Shown one piece after another: positions 44,770 to 57,354 of a stretch of DNA of 64,000 nucleotides (the stretch's first letter is position 1; each line of letters begins with the position of its first letter). Source of the DNA: Variovorax sp. PAMC28562 (lineage in GTDB: Bacteria > Pseudomonadota > Gammaproteobacteria > Burkholderiales > Burkholderiaceae_C); assembly GCF_014303735.1 (NCBI RefSeq), contig NZ_CP060296.1:4237501-4301500 (forward strand). Direction: 5' to 3'. The translations under genes were made by a program, and so were the position numbers. A model generated the notes under the pieces. It saw nothing but the letters and a program-made list of their open reading frames with translations. It searched no databases and was not told the origin of the DNA.

Positions 44770-45172
44770 ATGCGAAAAGGATGTCGATGCGGATGCGATC
44801 GTTCGCAACGCGGAGCGATCCAGCGACAAGCCACGTCAACTTCAGGGGTCCTGGACCAAGGCGGCGATGCTGGCAGCCGTTGGCGTCGATTGCGCGATTT
44901 CCAATAACATGCTGCCCCGCCAGAAAAGGCCGCGATTATTGCGCAACGATCGGTCGGGCTGGAGCGGCGGCTTCTGGCCGATCAGCCACACGATGGCACG
45001 TCGATAGTCTGATTCAGAAGTCTTGCCCTCGACCACATCGTCCGTCATGACCGCCCGATGACCCGGCGGCACAAGGCGTCAGCCGACTCGGCTTGCCAGT
45101 AACCACCGACACGAACTATCGCGCTAACCGTTAGAGTTTTTAGCGAGGTTCACCTCGCACAACAAAGACTCG
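44770..45172. other. Gene-free stretch upstream of the catalase-like gene
   Basis: About 400 bp without a supported gene. A 76-codon minus-strand frame (44842-45072) lacks domains and a clear ribosome-binding site. The right end holds two short dyads just before the catalase-like gene. Confidence 0.5.
45124..45158. promoter_or_regulatory. Dyad and leader hairpin before the catalase-like gene
   Basis: CTAACCGTTAG (45124-45134) is an 11-bp palindrome. GCGAGG (45143-45148) pairs with CCTCGC (45153-45158) around a TTCA loop, ending 14 bp before the start codon. The first could be an operator. The second, if in the transcript, would sit at the ribosome-binding site, where no other Shine-Dalgarno is obvious. 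Confidence 0.45.
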
Positions 45173-46240
45173 ATGAACAACCAACAGCTCCCACCTGACC
45201 GATCCACCGGCTCGACCCCGCTTCGACTGGCGCTGATCGCCGCCGTCGTCGCAGTGATCGCAGCCGCGTTCGCCTACACCGCGGGCTGGCTTTCGCCCGA
45301 CCGCGTCACGCAGACCAAAATCGTCGACAACCTCGCGCCACCCGGCGGTGCAGCATTGGGTTTCCGCCGCAATCATTCGAAAGGCATCTGCTTCACCGGC
45401 ACCTTCGACTCCAATGGTGCAGGCGCTGCGTTGTCCAAGGCGCAGGTCCTTTCGCCCGGCAGCTTTCCGGTGACTGGCCGCTTCAATCTTGCAGTCGCCG
45501 ACCCGAACACCGAAGACGCGACCTCGCGCGTGCGAGGCCTGAGTCTGCGCATTCAATCGCCAGACGGGCAGGAGTGGCGCTCCGCCATGATCGATGCGCC
45601 GTTTTTTCCGGTCGCGAGTCCGCAGGCTTTCTACGAGCTGCAGTTGGCACAACAGTCGAAGGCTCCGGGCGCGATGAAGAACTTTGTCGGCACGCATCCA
45701 GAGCTGGCAGTGTTCGGCCAATGGGCGGGCAGTGCGCCCTTCACAGGCTCCTATGCCGAGAACCCCTACAACAGCCTGAACAGCTTCATTTTTACCAACG
45801 CGCAGGGTCAAGATCAGGCGATACGCTGGTCGTTCATCCCAGCCGCGTCGGCAGTCGCCGTGCCGGTAGACGAGCTCAAGAAACGCGGCCCCGATTTTCT
45901 GGGCAAGGACATCACGGATCGCGTCGCGCAGTCGCCTCAACGCTGGAGCTTGATGGTCACCGCGGCCAACCCGGGCGACCCCACCGCAGACCCGAGCAAG
46001 GCCTGGCCTGACGACCGACGCAAGATCGACGTGGGCGCACTCGTCGTGCGCAAGATCGAGCCCGAAGCCGACGGCCCCTGCCGCGACATCAACTTCGATC
46101 CGGTCGTGCTGCCCGCGGGCATGCGCACTTCAGACGACCCGTTTCCGGCCGCGCGCTCCGCTGCTTACTCGGTGTCTTACAACCGCCGGACCGCCGAAGA
46201 AAGCAGCTATCCGCGCACCGCTTCGGGAGCCAAGCAATGA
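45173..46240 (+). CDS. Membrane-anchored catalase-related peroxidase
   Basis: 355 residues. One N-terminal transmembrane helix (about 17-37, LRLALIAAVVAVIAAAFAYTAG) anchors a periplasmic catalase-fold domain shorter than true catalases (about 480). Seen: GFRRNHSKGICFTGTF with the distal His, FPVTGRFNLAVADPN, and YAENPYNSLNSFIFTN. The group acts as haem peroxidase on organic or hydrogen peroxide. It overlaps a cytochrome b561 gene by 4 bp, which probably feeds electrons to it from the quinone pool. Confidence 0.88.
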   Translation: MNNQQLPPDRSTGSTPLRLALIAAVVAVIAAAFAYTAGWLSPDRVTQTKIVDNLAPPGGAALGFRRNHSKGICFTGTFDSNGAGAALSKAQVLSPGSFPVTGRFNLAVADPNTEDATSRVRGLSLRIQSPDGQEWRSAMIDAPFFPVASPQAFYELQLAQQSKAPGAMKNFVGTHPELAVFGQWAGSAPFTGSYAENPYNSLNSFIFTNAQGQDQAIRWSFIPAASAVAVPVDELKKRGPDFLGKDITDRVAQSPQRWSLMVTAANPGDPTADPSKAWPDDRRKIDVGALVVRKIEPEADGPCRDINFDPVVLPAGMRTSDDPFPAARSAAYSVSYNRRTAEESSYPRTASGAKQ

Positions 46241-46809
46241 TTGCCAACACGAGCCCGATCAAGCATCGATTCACGCCACTCCAGCGTGCACTGCACTGGC
46301 TGATGGCGATCTGCATCATCGCGATGCTCTTCATCGGTGTCGGCATGGTCTCGACGATCAAGCCGCAGTACCTCACGCTGGTGTCGATACACAAGCCACT
46401 GGGCATCGCCATCCTCGTGCTCGCACTCATCAGGCTGATCGTTCGCTGGCGTGACGGTGCGCCGCCGCTGCCGGTCGGCATGCCCGAGCCGATGAAGATT
46501 GCAGCGCGCCTGTCGCATGTCGTTTTCTACCTGCTGATGATCGCGATGCCGCTGATCGGCTGGGCGATGTTGTCGGCAGCCGACTATCCGGTGATCGTTG
46601 CCGGCCTGCATCTGCCGGCCATCGTGCCGCCGAACCCAGGCTTGCACAGCGTGTTGTGGAAGACGCACCAGTTCCTTGCGTTTGCCTTCTTCGCGCTGAT
46701 CTTGGTCCATTTGGCTGCGGCACTGCTCCACAAGCTCGTGCGACGCGATGGCGTGTACGAGGCGATGGGGCCGTCCGGTGGATCAGTCGCTGCAAGTCGC
46801 GCTGATTGA
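46237..46809 (+). CDS. Cytochrome b561 family protein
   Basis: 190 residues with four transmembrane helices (ALHWLMAICIIAMLFIGVG, IHKPLGIAILVLALIRLIV, HVVFYLLMIAMPLIGW, KTHQFLAFAFFALILVHLAAALLHKLV in pieces). His residues in the first, second and last helices serve as haem b ligands (the first HW, SIHK, HQF, VHL, LLHK). It transfers electrons from quinol to a periplasmic acceptor, here most likely the catalase-like peroxidase encoded just before it with an ATGA overlap. Confidence 0.9.
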   Translation: MIANTSPIKHRFTPLQRALHWLMAICIIAMLFIGVGMVSTIKPQYLTLVSIHKPLGIAILVLALIRLIVRWRDGAPPLPVGMPEPMKIAARLSHVVFYLLMIAMPLIGWAMLSAADYPVIVAGLHLPAIVPPNPGLHSVLWKTHQFLAFAFFALILVHLAAALLHKLVRRDGVYEAMGPSGGSVAASRAD

Positions 46810-46955
46810 GCGGTCGTAACTCGAGCCTGTTGAACCAGCTGAGAACCGTCTTCCCCGTGCGTCGCGCCACAGTGCTGGTCGGCGCCTTTCTGCTGGCCGA
46901 GCGGTCCAGTTTCGTTGTGAAGGCTGCCACCGAAGTCATGTAGCACCGCACCGCA

Positions 46956-47429
46956 TCATCCAGCCTTCAACCGACACGCCGCCCGAACAATCCTGTTCAC
47001 TGGATTCGGCTCCATGTCCCGAAACAACATCGGCCGCGGGTTGCCGCCGTAGTCGGCCACAGTGTGCGGCTCGCCTTGCCACAGCGGCTGCGCGTAGTAC
47101 CTTGCCTGCACATAGGCTGCACGCCGCGCCTGGCAGTCGAAAACCACCTGCGACTCGTAAGACCGGTAAGGGATGTTGTCCCAATTGACGCGTTCCGCCG
47201 ATCGATTGACTCGGACGTTCATGCGCTTGGACGTCGGACTGCTGTCGCCTTCGACGCCGATCGCCACCGGGTCGACCTGCACGGTGTTGGAGGCCGGATC
47301 ACCCGGATTGCCCGCCACGGTGAACCACTCGATTCGCAAGGGTGTTTGCGCATGCACCACCGAGGCCGCCGCCGCTATCACCATCAGCACCACCACCACC
47401 ACCGCCGCTCCCGCCAGCCACACCCTCAT
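46956..47429 (-). CDS. Periplasmic protein, surface-adhesin E-like
   Basis: 157 residues from the ATG at 47429, which follows a GGAG site; the open frame extends further but without a better start. A signal peptide (about 1-27, VVVVVLMVIAAAASVVHA) precedes a small domain. Its VQVDPVAI, VVFDCQARR and C-terminal AAC pattern matches the two-Cys layout of surface-adhesin E-like proteins. The function is unknown, and the name reflects similarity to a family of limited characterisation. Confidence 0.65.
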   Translation of the reverse strand: MRVWLAGAAVVVVVLMVIAAAASVVHAQTPLRIEWFTVAGNPGDPASNTVQVDPVAIGVEGDSSPTSKRMNVRVNRSAERVNWDNIPYRSYESQVVFDCQARRAAYVQARYYAQPLWQGEPHTVADYGGNPRPMLFRDMEPNPVNRIVRAACRLKAG

Positions 47430-47822
47430 TTCGTCATCTCCGTTCTTTGTCGATGTACACGTTTTCGAACATCGCGCGTCAAGCCGCTCAAGACGCACTC
47501 CCAAGCCGCTGCAGCGCCTCCAGCGACCGCAGCTCGATGCGGCCGCAGCCTATAACCCGATCACTCGATCCTTCGGCAGCGCATTCAGTTCTTTCGACAG
47601 GGTCCGGGGATGCCGGCAACCATGGGGTGGCCTCCATCGCGGCGCGATGCGGCGCTGAAAGACGAGGTTTTACAGGCGACGGCATGGGCTAGAGCTGGAG
47701 ATGTACCGGAGGCAGACCGGGGGTTTACCAGAGGTGATTATTGTCAAATTTTTGACAGTTGCACAACGGGTGCAGGGCTACAGTGGTCGCACGCCCTCAA
47801 ACAACAACGGAAGACAGACACG
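47430..47822. other. Intergenic region upstream of the HD-domain gene
   Basis: About 390 bp between divergent genes. No supported gene; frames here are shadows or run through low-complexity His/Pro/Ser codons. It contains the 16-bp palindrome at 47742-47757 and the presumed promoter of the HD/aldolase operon. Confidence 0.6.
47742..47757. promoter_or_regulatory. 16-bp perfect palindrome, candidate operator
   Basis: TGTCAAATTTTTGACA (7-bp arms, 2-bp spacer) ends 65 bp before the HD-domain start codon in an AT-rich patch. TTGACA in its right half resembles a -35 hexamer, so a repressor bound here would block the promoter. No regulator gene is adjacent. Confidence 0.6.
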
Positions 47823-48428
47823 ATGAATGCAAGAGCGAACTTCGTCCGCATGCAGGACAGCACACGCGAAGACTGGCAAACGATCGGCGGTGAATTCATG
47901 CAGTTCGCAGGCGGCCTGCCGGAGCGGGTGGTCAAGCATCTGCAGATCCTGGAAGGCGACTACGGCGGCTTTCCGATCGACCGCTACACGCACTCGCTGC
48001 AGACCGCGACGCGCGCGCTGCGTGATGGCCGCGACGACGAGTACGTGGTGTGCGCGCTGCTGCACGACATCGGCGACACGCTCGGCGCCTTCAACCACCC
48101 AGACATCGCCGCCGCCATCCTCAAGCCCTTCGTGACCGAAGACAACCTCTGGATGGTGCAGCACCACGGCATCTTTCAGGGCCACTACTTCTTTCACCAC
48201 ATCGGACTCGATCGCAACATGCGCGACAACTTCCGCGAGAGTCCCCACTACGACCGCACGGCCGAGTTCTGCGAGCTCTACGACAACCCGGCCTTCGACG
48301 CCACCGCCGAGACACTGCCGATTGCAGAGTTCATGCCGATGCTGCAGCGCGTGATGGCGCAGCCACGGCAAAGCATCTACAAAGCGGCCGCAGTCAAGAC
48401 CGCACCCGCCACCCCCGAAACCGTCTGA
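47823..48428 (+). CDS. HD-domain protein, PhnZ/MIOX-like
   Basis: 201 residues from the ATG at 47823. HD-fold ligands are His57 (RYTHSLQ), His81-Asp82 (LLHDIGD), His114/His115 (QHHGIF), His121 (GHYFFHH) and a later Asp in YDNPAF. The extra central histidines and the DYGGFPIDRYTHSLQ lead-in resemble the mixed-valent di-iron oxygenases PhnZ, TmpB and MIOX rather than plain phosphohydrolases. The reaction is therefore open: oxygenase or phosphatase. It is 11 bp upstream of a class II aldolase gene in one operon. Confidence 0.8.
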   Translation: MNARANFVRMQDSTREDWQTIGGEFMQFAGGLPERVVKHLQILEGDYGGFPIDRYTHSLQTATRALRDGRDDEYVVCALLHDIGDTLGAFNHPDIAAAILKPFVTEDNLWMVQHHGIFQGHYFFHHIGLDRNMRDNFRESPHYDRTAEFCELYDNPAFDATAETLPIAEFMPMLQRVMAQPRQSIYKAAAVKTAPATPETV

Positions 48429-48439
48429 AGGAACACCCC

Positions 48440-49204
<765 letters not shown>

Positions 49205-49223
49205 CCCGGGAGGATCGACCGCG

Positions 49224-49249
49224 GCGTGCCCGAGCTGACCCGGGCACGC
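49224..49249 (+). terminator. Hairpin after the aldolase gene
   Basis: GCGTGCCCG (49224-49232) and CGGGCACGC (49241-49249) form a perfect 9-bp stem with an 8-base loop, 19 bp past the aldolase stop. There is no T-tract, so it may be a weak or Rho-assisted terminator. Confidence 0.4.
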
Positions 49250-49310
49250 GCCAGAGCCCCGGCGCGCATACTCCGCACTTTGCGGGCCACTGCTGTGCGG
49301 CCCGGCTCAC

Positions 49311-49991
49311 ATGCCCGGTTATCAAGTCAAGCTGGAGCACATCGCCGTCGAGGGCGTCGACGACCTCGTCATTCGCTCGCTGCTCGACCGCCAACAATTC
49401 TCCGATCCGCAAGGCGAAGCGCACGACCTCGGGATCTCTTCCGCGACCTGGCCGCTCTTCGGGCTGCTCTGGCCTTCGGGCGCAGAGCTCGCGGCACGCA
49501 TGGCACAGCGACCGGTGATCGCAGGCAACCGCATTCTTGAAATCGGATGCGGACTGGCACTGGCGAGCTTGGTCGGTCATCGACTCGGCAACGACATGAC
49601 GGCCAGCGATTGCCATCCACTGGCCGCCGCGTTCTTGCTCGAAAACTTGCGCCTCAACAACCTGCCGCCGATGAAGTACCGGCATGGCGACTGGCGACTG
49701 GCGCCACCGCCTTCGACGCGCGCCCTGGTGCACGGCTTCTTCGATCTGATCATCGGCAGCGATCTGCTTTACGAACGGGACGACGATGCGCACTTGGCGG
49801 GCTTTATCGGCCGCCACGCCGCTGTCGGCGCCGAGGTGTGGATCGTCGACCCGAACCGCAGCAACCGCCCGGCCTTCAATCGTCAAATGGCGAACGAGGG
49901 GTTCTCGATGCAAGAAGAAAAGCTCGACCGGCTGGCGACGGCGCAAAGCGCTGCGTACAAGGGGCGCATGCTGACCTATCGGCGGGATTGA
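49311..49991 (+). CDS. Class I SAM-dependent methyltransferase (METTL/EEF-lysine type)
   Basis: 226 residues. SAM motif I is ILEIGCGLALASLVGHRLG, the acidic post-I ASDCHPLA, and motif IV DLIIGSDLLYERDDDAHL. The SDLLYE form and the preceding SSATWPLFGLLWPSG match the methyltransferase_16 group, which methylates protein lysines in many members. The target is unknown. It appears to be a monocistron after the hairpin at 49224. Confidence 0.82.
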   Translation: MPGYQVKLEHIAVEGVDDLVIRSLLDRQQFSDPQGEAHDLGISSATWPLFGLLWPSGAELAARMAQRPVIAGNRILEIGCGLALASLVGHRLGNDMTASDCHPLAAAFLLENLRLNNLPPMKYRHGDWRLAPPPSTRALVHGFFDLIIGSDLLYERDDDAHLAGFIGRHAAVGAEVWIVDPNRSNRPAFNRQMANEGFSMQEEKLDRLATAQSAAYKGRMLTYRRD

Positions 49992-50034
49992 ACGCTACGT
50001 TGTTGTGTGGCGGGCGACCGTAGACTTGTCTGCA

Positions 50035-50793
50035 ATGACCCATACGATCTCTCCTGCGGTCGTCGCCGCCTTCGCACCCAACGGCACGCTGCGCGCATCG
50101 ATCAACCTCGGCAACCCAATTCTTGCCAACAAGGACGCGAGCGGTGCACCGGTCGGCGTGTCGGTCGACTTGGCCCACGAGCTTGCGCGTCGGCTCGGTG
50201 TCGGCATCGAAGTGGTGCTGTTCGATAAGGCTGCAGCATCGGTAGAGGCCGTCAAGAACGAAAAGGCCGACATCGGCTTTTTCGCCATCGATCCCGCCCG
50301 CAGCGAAGGCTTGCGATTCACCGAGCCCTATGTGCTCATTGAAGGCAGCTACCTGGTGCCGGACGTGTCTTCGCTCACCGACAACGCCGAGGTCGATCGC
50401 ACCGGACGGCGCATCGCCGTCGGCTCAGGCAGCGCCTACGACCTCTTCCTCACGCGCGAAATCAAGCAGGCCGAAATCGTTCGCATGGCCGGCGCTTCGG
50501 CGGTGCTTGCCGCACTGCGTGACGGCCAGGTCGAGGTCGCGGCCGGCATTCGGCAACTGCTTGAAGGCGAGGCGCGACGTGCGGCCGGCGTACGGATGCT
50601 GCCCGGCCGCTTCATGGTGATTCAGCAGGCGATGGGACTGCCGGCCGGTCGCGGCGCAGAAGCGCAAAGCGTGCTCGCCGCCTTCGTCGAAGAAATGAAA
50701 AGCACGGGCTTCGTTGCCGATGCGTTGAAGCGTCATCGCATTGAAGGGGCTGCGGTGGCGCCATCGCAGCCGGCGCCCGCCAAATCAATCTGA
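50035..50793 (+). CDS. Solute-binding-protein-like (family 3) protein without signal peptide
   Basis: 252 residues from the ATG at 50035. The whole chain is a type II periplasmic-binding fold of the amino-acid family (GVSVDLAHELARRLGVGIEVVLFD, ADIGFFAIDPARSEGLRFTEPY, RIAVGSGSAYDLFL, VEVAAGIRQLLEGEARR). The N-terminus (MTHTISPAVVAAFAPNGTLRA) is not a signal peptide, and extending upstream to 50005 does not add one. No permease or ATPase gene is adjacent. It may be a cytoplasmic ligand-binding protein or cyclohexadienyl-dehydratase-like enzyme. Confidence 0.75.
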   Translation: MTHTISPAVVAAFAPNGTLRASINLGNPILANKDASGAPVGVSVDLAHELARRLGVGIEVVLFDKAAASVEAVKNEKADIGFFAIDPARSEGLRFTEPYVLIEGSYLVPDVSSLTDNAEVDRTGRRIAVGSGSAYDLFLTREIKQAEIVRMAGASAVLAALRDGQVEVAAGIRQLLEGEARRAAGVRMLPGRFMVIQQAMGLPAGRGAEAQSVLAAFVEEMKSTGFVADALKRHRIEGAAVAPSQPAPAKSI

Positions 50794-50811
50794 ACTCGCA
50801 AGAAAGAACAT

Positions 50812-50970
50812 ATGACCACTCTCATCCAAACGAAGAGTCTGGGCGGCGCATTGCTCATCGCAGTACTGCTCGGCGCCTGCACCTGTGCTGGGGATCGTCA
50901 ACGCGCGTTAGGTCGCACCAGCCCGACATCGGGGGGGAAGCCGCACCCGCTCCGACGCGATCAGCGATAA
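50812..50970 (+). CDS. Possible tiny lipoprotein
   Basis: A 52-codon frame begins 18 bp after the binding-protein-like gene, with AAGAAAGAA before the ATG. Residues 13-23 ([11 protein letters not shown]) form a lipobox with Cys at 23; the remaining 29 residues are polar and low-complexity. It ends antiparallel over the last 10 bp of the D-amino-acid dehydrogenase gene. It may be a real short lipoprotein, the broken remnant of a longer one, or chance. Confidence 0.35.
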   Translation: MTTLIQTKSLGGALLIAVLLGACTCAGDRQRALGRTSPTSGGKPHPLRRDQR

Positions 50971-52214
50971 CGCGCGACCGTCAGGCCTTCCATATCGATC
51001 TCCGGCTTGCGCCCGTCGATCAGATCCGCCATCACGCGGCCTGTACCCGCTGCCATGGTCCAGCCTAAGGTACCGTGGCCGGTCGCCAACATCAGGTTGT
51101 CGATGGACGTTGCACCGATGACGGGCGTGCCGTCCGGAGTCATGGGGCGCAAGCCGGTCCAGAAGGTCGCATCCTTGACGGGACCGCCGCGCGGGAACAG
51201 GTCGGTGACCACGTGTTCGAGCGTGTCACGCCGACCCTGATCGAGCGCGAGGTCGAAGCCAGACAACTGTGCCGTGCCGCCGACGCGGATGCGATCGCCC
51301 AGGCGCGTCACCGCGACCTTGAAGGTCTCGTCCATCACCGTCGATTCGGGTGCGCCACTGGCGTCGGTGATCGGCACGGTGATCGAGAAGCCCTTGACCG
51401 GGTACACCGGCAAGCCGATGCCGAGCGGCTTGAGCACGGCCGGTGAATAGCTGCCGAGCGCGACCACATAGCGATCGGCTTCGAAGGTGCCGGCATCGGT
51501 GCGCACGCCCGTGATACCGACGCCGTGACGTTCGATCGCCTGGATCGAAACGCCAAAGCGGAAGGTCGCGCCCGCCGCTTCGGCCAGCTTGGCCAGCGCC
51601 TGGGTGAACTTGAAGCAGTCGCCCGTTTCATCGCCCGGCAAACGCAGTCCGCCGACGAACTTTTCCTTAACGCCCGCGAGTGCCGGTTCGTATTGCACAC
51701 AGCCATCGCGGTCGAGCACCTGGTACGGCACGCCGGATTTCTTCAGCACTTCGACGTCTTGCGCGGTGCCGTCGAGCTGGTGTTGCGTGCGGAACAATTG
51801 CAGCGTGCCCTGTGCACGATCGTCGTACTGGATGCCGGTGTCGGCGCGCAAGGCTTTGAGGCAATCGCGGCTGTACTCGGCCAGGCGCACCATGCGACCC
51901 TTGTTGATCTCGTAGCGTGCCTCGGTGCAGTTGCGCAGCATCGACAAGCCCCAGCGCCACATGGCGGGGTCGAGCATCGGCTTGATGACCAGCGGACTGT
52001 GCTGCATCAACATCCACTTGATGGCCTTGAGCGGCACGCCGGGACCAGCCCAAGGTGCCGAATAACCAGGAGAGACTTCGCCGGCATTGCCGAAGCTGGT
52101 CTCCATGGCCGGTGCGGGTTGGCGGTCGAGCACCGTGACTTCATGGCCGGCACGGGCCAGGTAATACGCGGTCGAGGTGCCGATCACACCGCTGCCCAGG
52201 ATCAAGACTCGCAT
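50961..52214 (-). CDS. dadA: D-amino-acid dehydrogenase
   Basis: 417 residues from the ATG at 52214. FAD-binding [20 protein letters not shown] opens the protein. DadA features include [22 protein letters not shown] (split around the flavin) and [15 protein letters not shown], with [17 protein letters not shown] near the end. It oxidatively deaminates D-amino acids and passes electrons to the respiratory chain from the inner face of the membrane. alr (alanine racemase), often beside dadA, is absent. The ketopantoate-reductase-like gene is 19 bp upstream. Confidence 0.9.
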   Translation of the reverse strand: MRVLILGSGVIGTSTAYYLARAGHEVTVLDRQPAPAMETSFGNAGEVSPGYSAPWAGPGVPLKAIKWMLMQHSPLVIKPMLDPAMWRWGLSMLRNCTEARYEINKGRMVRLAEYSRDCLKALRADTGIQYDDRAQGTLQLFRTQHQLDGTAQDVEVLKKSGVPYQVLDRDGCVQYEPALAGVKEKFVGGLRLPGDETGDCFKFTQALAKLAEAAGATFRFGVSIQAIERHGVGITGVRTDAGTFEADRYVVALGSYSPAVLKPLGIGLPVYPVKGFSITVPITDASGAPESTVMDETFKVAVTRLGDRIRVGGTAQLSGFDLALDQGRRDTLEHVVTDLFPRGGPVKDATFWTGLRPMTPDGTPVIGATSIDNLMLATGHGTLGWTMAAGTGRVMADLIDGRKPEIDMEGLTVARYR

Positions 52215-52233
52215 GCCAACCTTTGTTCGTTTC

Positions 52234-53298
52234 TTACAGATCCAGTGCGTCGTGCAATTGCTGTGCCGACCAGCGCTGCCGCATCGGAGACGCACCGGAA
52301 GACTGGCCCGCCTGCGCCGCCGCTTCCAGCAATGCGACCATCTTCGCATTGCGTGGCGCGCTTGTGTTCAGCGATTGGGCGAGCCGCACGACCTCGCCGC
52401 TCAGCGCATCGATCTCGGTGCGGCGGCCCAGCGCGAGGTCGTCGGCCATGCTGGAACGCGCCTTGGCATCGATCTTCAGCATGCGCGCGGCGACGATGCG
52501 AAACAGCCAGTCGGGCAAGCGGAGCAAGCCCGGCAAGCGATGGGCCGGCAAGGCAGCCACTTGCGCTGGCGCGATGCCCGCGCGCTGCAGCACCGACAGT
52601 GCCTCGTCGATCAACGCAGCGAAGCAGCGGCGATAACCGCGATCGAGCAGTTGGTCCCGCAGCGGCAAACCCGACAGCGCATTGACCGGGTTGTTGAGGT
52701 TGAGCAGCAGCTTGCCCCATTGCACGGGCAGCAGGTCGATGTGCAGATCGAGCGGCACACCCGCGCGTTCGAACACCGGCAACCAAGGTCTAAGCGCTGC
52801 ATCGTCCTGCGCAGCAAGCCGGCCCGGCGTGCCGCGGTGGAATGCACCGGGGCCGATCTCTGCCACGTTGTACGGCACCATGCCGGGCAGCACGTTCAGA
52901 TGCGGCGCAGCACGCGAGGCCACGGCCGCGTTGGAGATGCCGTTCTGCAACGAGAGGACCGGCGTGCCGGGCGGCAAGACGGCGCCGAGTTGCGCGGCAG
53001 CCTCGGCGGTCGCACCGCTCTTGACTGCGAGCAACACCAGGGCAGGTCGTGTATTCGCAGGCACCTCGGCGAGCAATCGCAAATCGGCGGCAGCAACGTG
53101 ATGCTTCGCGCTATCGAGATCGGTCAATGACAGCCCATGCTGCGCGAGCGCCTGCAGCACGCGTGGCCGGCCGACGAAGGTCACTCGCACGCCCGCCGCC
53201 GCGAGACTGCCGCCAATGAAGCAGCCGATGGTTCCCGCGCCCATCACCAGCACCTCTGGCACTTCGCCGGGCACACCGTTGGCGAAGGCACCGGTCAT
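52234..53298 (-). CDS. panE: 2-dehydropantoate 2-reductase family protein
   Basis: 354 residues from the ATG at 53298 (a GTG three codons earlier is possible). NADPH-binding [21 protein letters not shown] opens it; [12 protein letters not shown] and the ApbA C-terminal domain with [17 protein letters not shown] (the catalytic Lys region) follow. The family includes ketopantoate reductase for coenzyme A synthesis and relatives acting on other 2-oxo acids. Beside dadA, which makes 2-oxo acids, a non-pantothenate role is possible; the symbol is by family only. It follows alaS by 14 bp. Confidence 0.8.
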   Translation of the reverse strand: MTGAFANGVPGEVPEVLVMGAGTIGCFIGGSLAAAGVRVTFVGRPRVLQALAQHGLSLTDLDSAKHHVAAADLRLLAEVPANTRPALVLLAVKSGATAEAAAQLGAVLPPGTPVLSLQNGISNAAVASRAAPHLNVLPGMVPYNVAEIGPGAFHRGTPGRLAAQDDAALRPWLPVFERAGVPLDLHIDLLPVQWGKLLLNLNNPVNALSGLPLRDQLLDRGYRRCFAALIDEALSVLQRAGIAPAQVAALPAHRLPGLLRLPDWLFRIVAARMLKIDAKARSSMADDLALGRRTEIDALSGEVVRLAQSLNTSAPRNAKMVALLEAAAQAGQSSGASPMRQRWSAQQLHDALDL

Positions 53299-53312
53299 GG
53301 CTTGCACCGTGT

Positions 53313-55964
<2,652 letters not shown>

Positions 55965-56189
55965 GGTGGTGGCTTTTCGCCGGCTTCGCGCAGGCGACTT
56001 GTTTCTTCGCAGTTTGGGGGCGTCCGTGAATCGTCGATGGGGTTCGTCGACCGGCCCGGAGGCTTCAATTTTAACGGTTCGGCAAGGCCCGACACACCCG
56101 CGGGGACAGATGCAGGCATCCGACTTGCTAGTCTGCTTGCCAGTGAGGCAAGGTCTGTTCATCATGGCGGGCAACTTCGCGACACCCCA

Positions 56190-57296
56190 TTGAATATTCC
56201 AAAAACCGCCGAACCCCTAGTGCGCTTCCAGCGCGTCCAGAAGACCTACGACGGCGAGCATCTCGTGGTGCGCCAGCTCGACCTGGACATCCATCGCGGC
56301 GAGTTCCTGAGCCTGCTCGGCCCGTCGGGCTCGGGCAAGACGACCACGCTGATGATGCTGGCAGGCTTCGAGTCGCCGACTTCGGGCGACATCCTGCTGA
56401 ACGGCCGGCAGATCACCGGTACGCCGCCGCACAAGCGGCACTTCGGCATGGTGTTCCAGAACTACGCGCTGTTCCCGCACCTGACGGTCGGGCAAAACGT
56501 CGCATATCCGCTCACGGTGCGCAAGGTGTCCAAGGACGATCAGACGACTCGGGTGAAGCGCGCGCTCGACATGGTGCAGCTCAAGGGCATGACCGATAGG
56601 CTGCCGGGCCAGCTCTCGGGTGGCCAGCAGCAACGTGTGGCGCTCGCGCGCGCGCTGGTCTTCGAGCCACAGTTGGTGCTGATGGACGAGCCGCTGGGCG
56701 CGCTCGACAAGCAGCTGCGCGAGCACATGCAACTCGAGCTGAAGGAAATCCATCGCCAGCTCGGCGTGACCTTCGTCTACGTGACGCACGACCAGGGCGA
56801 AGCATTGACCATGAGCGACCGCGTGGCGGTTTTCAACGAGGGCGTGATCCAGCAGCTCGACACCGTCGACCGGCTCTACGAAATGCCGGCCAACCGCTTC
56901 GTGGCAGGGTTCGTCGGTGACAACACTGTGCTCAAGGGAACGCTCCAGACCGCGGGAGAGCATGCCGTCATGGCGCTGCCGGATGGCCGCCTGCTCGGTG
57001 GGCTGAACGTCGGCGGCTCGGCTGCCGGCGCCGCTGTAGAGATGTGCATCCGGCCCGAGCGCGTGGTGCTGCACCCCGCAGGCTCGGCACCCAGTGAAAA
57101 CACGCTTGCGGCCGAGGTGGCACGCGTCATCTACTACGGCGACCACTTGCGGCTGCTCTGCAACGTCGGCGCCGGGCAGGCCGAAGCCACCGTCAAGCTG
57201 CCGATGTCCGGGCTCATCGGCCTGACGCCACCGCAGGCTGGCGACAGCGTTTCGCTCGAATTGCCGGTCGTTCATACGCGTATCTACGCGGTGTAG
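56190..57296 (+). CDS. ABC transporter ATP-binding protein, PotA type (second importer)
   Basis: 368 residues if it starts at the TTG at 56190; a GTG at 56220 is the alternative, and an ATG further upstream lies inside the alaS promoter region. Walker [10 protein letters not shown]-loop [10 protein letters not shown], signature LSGGQQQR, Walker [13 protein letters not shown] and a C-terminal TOBE domain are intact. It energises import by the permeases at 58418 and 59715. Divergent from alaS. The lack of an ATG and clear ribosome-binding site is odd. Confidence 0.88.
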   Translation: MNIPKTAEPLVRFQRVQKTYDGEHLVVRQLDLDIHRGEFLSLLGPSGSGKTTTLMMLAGFESPTSGDILLNGRQITGTPPHKRHFGMVFQNYALFPHLTVGQNVAYPLTVRKVSKDDQTTRVKRALDMVQLKGMTDRLPGQLSGGQQQRVALARALVFEPQLVLMDEPLGALDKQLREHMQLELKEIHRQLGVTFVYVTHDQGEALTMSDRVAVFNEGVIQQLDTVDRLYEMPANRFVAGFVGDNTVLKGTLQTAGEHAVMALPDGRLLGGLNVGGSAAGAAVEMCIRPERVVLHPAGSAPSENTLAAEVARVIYYGDHLRLLCNVGAGQAEATVKLPMSGLIGLTPPQAGDSVSLELPVVHTRIYAV

Positions 57297-57354
57297 CCGT
57301 GCTGTTCTGTTCTTATTCTTGTTTTTGCCCTGTCAACATAAAGGAAGACTCAGT

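Noticed and set aside
44842..45072. 76-codon minus-strand frame that might be a transposase remnant
   Set aside because: No DDE or helix-turn-helix feature is visible and no inverted repeats flank it; not enough support.
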